Below are positions 5,179 to 6,556 of a DNA stretch of 6,556 nucleotides, piece after piece. Source of the stretch: Clostridia bacterium (GTDB lineage: Bacteria; Bacillota; Clostridia; Oscillospirales; CAG-272); contig JAQXKW010000130.1 of NCBI GenBank assembly GCA_029010655.1, positions 1-6,556 of the forward strand, given 5' to 3'. The position numbers were made by a program, and so were the translations under genes. The first letter of the stretch is position 1. Every line of letters begins with the position of its first letter. Under the pieces are notes generated by a model. The model saw nothing but the letters and a program-made list of their open reading frames with translations, was not told the origin of the DNA and made no database searches.

Positions 5179-6556
5179 ATGGCAAATACGAAAAATTGGC
5201 ATTCACTTACCAATGCCGAGCTTGAAAGGGAATTCAGAAGCGATTCCGCCACGGGCCTGTCCGAGGCGGAAGCCCGCAGAAGACTGCGCCACGGGAAGAA
5301 CAGAATCTGGGAGGTAAAAAGCGCCTCCCTCAGAAAATACGTGGCGTCAACCATGCTTGATTTTACAACGGTACTGCTTTTGCTGACCGTTGCGGCGGCG
5401 GCATTTTTCGGCAAGGGAAGCGAAGCGGCGGCAATTTTCGCAGTTCTTGTGCTGTGCCGTGCCGCAAGAGTTGCGCTCTACATATATTCCCAAAGAAGCT
5501 TTGAGAAAAGAGCTTCGGCGGCAATCCCCCGTGCAAAGGTAGTAAGGGGCGGCAACGTACGCAGTATTCCTGCGGACGAAATCGTTACGGGAGACGTAAT
5601 TATCGTGGACAGCGGCGATACGGTGCCCTGCGATATGCGGCTGACGGCGGCGGATAATGTTCTGGTTTCGGAAAACTCCGTAACCGATAAAGAGGGAATA
5701 GTAAAAAAGGATTCCGCCCCCGTTGTTTCGGGGAAAAATACGGACGTTCCCATATCAATGAGAACCAATATGCTCTATGCCGCGTCTGTTGTGGTTGGCG
5801 GCTTCGGAATAGGAATGGCTGTCGCCACGGGAAAAGACACCCTTGTTTCCGCAAGAGAGGGAAGCGTTGCCATTCCCGGCGGCGAGGATATTCCCGCCAT
5901 GGATACTCTCTCCGATTGGAGCAGGATATGCAGTCTGTCGCTGGTGGCGGCGGCGTTTCTCATAACAGTTTTGGGCATTACCGTGGGCACGCAGAGCTTT
6001 TTCGGCGTTTTTCTGCCCTGCGTTGCGGCGGCGGCCGCTTGCATGAGCGAGTTTTTAGGCGCCGCAGGCGCATTTGTCTGGTCCTCCTCCCTTAAATGCT
6101 CCGAGGGAGACACGGGAGTGTATAAAAATGTGTCAACGGCACATACGGCGGCAAATGCAGACGTTATTCTGGTTCGCTCCTCAGAGGTTTTCAAAAGCAG
6201 AAAAATCACACTCCATTCGTATTTTACGGACTCAAAGCTGAAGCTTATGGGAACAAAGGACGCATCTCCCCCATCGGGACTTCTTGCCCTTGCCTGCTAC
6301 TGTACGGGCACAACCCCGTCGGGAAGCGTGGCGAAAGGCTCCTTCGGCAGAGAGGTAAGACAGACAAGCGTCCTGCCCTATGACGTGGTAAGAGCCCTGT
6401 GGGAGGAAAACGCAGATAAGTCCAAGGACCCCAAATATACGGTGGCAGGTCATGTTACCGCAGGCGCGCAGGATTCGGAGGGCTTCGACTGCTCACTTCT
6501 TGCTCTGGGCGATAAGTTCTATTTTGCCATGTCGGGAAGAGCGGAAAAACTCCTTG
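5179..6556 (+). CDS. P-type (P2-like) cation ATPase homologue with degenerate catalytic motifs; probable pseudoenzyme (partial, 3' end outside window)
   Basis: An open frame of 459 codons runs off the right edge. Residues 7-42 (WHSLTNAELE..., GLSEAEARRRL, GKNRI) are the cation-ATPase N-terminal domain. Helices lie at about 54-77, 82-104, 250-270 and 273-300. The actuator domain (about 113-225) is well kept: RAKVVRGGNVRSIPADEIV, GDVIIVDSGDTVPCDMRL and NMLYAASVVVGG all match P-type pumps. The catalytic parts do not. TGES is T169-D170-K171-E172. PEGLP in helix 4 is S290-E-F-L-G294. The VICSDKTGTLT segment is VILVRSSEVFK (329-339), with R333 where the phosphorylated aspartate belongs. KGAPE near the nucleotide site is S452-G-R-A-E456. 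E291 to R333 is 42 residues, as between the equivalent SERCA residues E309 and D351. There is no stop or frameshift, and codon use resembles the neighbours, so it looks maintained and not decayed. It lies 27 bp after clpE and in the same frame. It should sit in the membrane but is unlikely to pump by phosphoenzyme chemistry; its role is unknown. The rest of the P domain and later helices lie outside the window. Confidence 0.9.
   Translation, partial: MANTKNWHSLTNAELEREFRSDSATGLSEAEARRRLRHGKNRIWEVKSASLRKYVASTMLDFTTVLLLLTVAAAAFFGKGSEAAAIFAVLVLCRAARVALYIYSQRSFEKRASAAIPRAKVVRGGNVRSIPADEIVTGDVIIVDSGDTVPCDMRLTAADNVLVSENSVTDKEGIVKKDSAPVVSGKNTDVPISMRTNMLYAASVVVGGFGIGMAVATGKDTLVSAREGSVAIPGGEDIPAMDTLSDWSRICSLSLVAAAFLITVLGITVGTQSFFGVFLPCVAAAAACMSEFLGAAGAFVWSSSLKCSEGDTGVYKNVSTAHTAANADVILVRSSEVFKSRKITLHSYFTDSKLKLMGTKDASPPSGLLALACYCTGTTPSGSVAKGSFGREVRQTSVLPYDVVRALWEENADKSKDPKYTVAGHVTAGAQDSEGFDCSLLALGDKFYFAMSGRAEKLL

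Noticed and set aside
5775..6209. Open frame of 144 codons on the - strand opposite the P-type ATPase homologue
   Set aside because: The + strand frame matches a P-type ATPase over its whole length, and the reverse frame has no family resemblance.
5179..6556. P-type ATPase homologue as an ordinary decaying pseudogene
   Set aside because: No stop codon or frameshift occurs in 459 codons, the actuator domain stays near consensus, and the ribosome binding site is good. Decay would not spare these while changing four catalytic motifs. The part beyond the window could still be broken.

Overview
The window reads as a chromosomal segment from a Gram-positive anaerobe of the class Clostridia, most likely an Oscillospiraceae/Ruminococcus-type gut bacterium. 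This is an inference. It rests on a DUF5711-type protein, a ClpE-like ATPase with a zinc finger in place of the Clp-N repeats, AAGGAGG/AAAGG-type Shine-Dalgarno sites, and heavy use of AGA, ATA and GCG/GCC codons. Nothing looks mobile: there is no IS, integrase, tRNA, CRISPR array or long repeat.

Six genes all lie on the + strand and are tightly packed: the 3' end of truA (tRNA pseudouridine synthase, stop at 157); a single-pass membrane protein with a propeller-like outer domain, DUF5711 type (197-1471); a CvpA-family four-helix membrane protein with an enlarged loop (1485-2231); a CDP-alcohol phosphatidyltransferase of phospholipid synthesis (2275-2817); a zinc-finger Clp/Hsp100 unfoldase, ClpE-like (2818-5151); and the first 459 residues of a P-type ATPase homologue (5179 to the window edge). 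Gaps are 39, 13, 43, 0 and 27 bp. No gap holds a convincing promoter or strong terminator, so most or all of this is probably one transcript. The only possible interruption is a weak hairpin over the truA stop codon. Upstream of clpE I see no CIRCE element and no CtsR-like repeat.

The most interesting item is the last gene. It has the N-terminal, transmembrane and actuator architecture of a P2-type cation ATPase and stays open for 459 codons. Yet every catalytic signature that can be checked is altered: the phosphorylated aspartate of DKTGT is an arginine (R333), TGES is replaced by T-D-K-E, the PEGLP bend in helix 4 has lost both prolines, and the nucleotide-binding KGAPE lysine is a serine. 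The distance from the helix-4 glutamate (E291) to the expected aspartate position (R333) is 42 residues, the same as E309 to D351 in SERCA, so the alignment is well anchored. It looks like a conserved pseudo-pump rather than a broken gene.

Taken together, four of the six products are membrane proteins or make membrane lipid, and one is a protein unfoldase. A working hypothesis is a membrane-maintenance operon in which the pseudo-ATPase acts as a non-pumping sensor, scaffold or chaperone. This is inference only.
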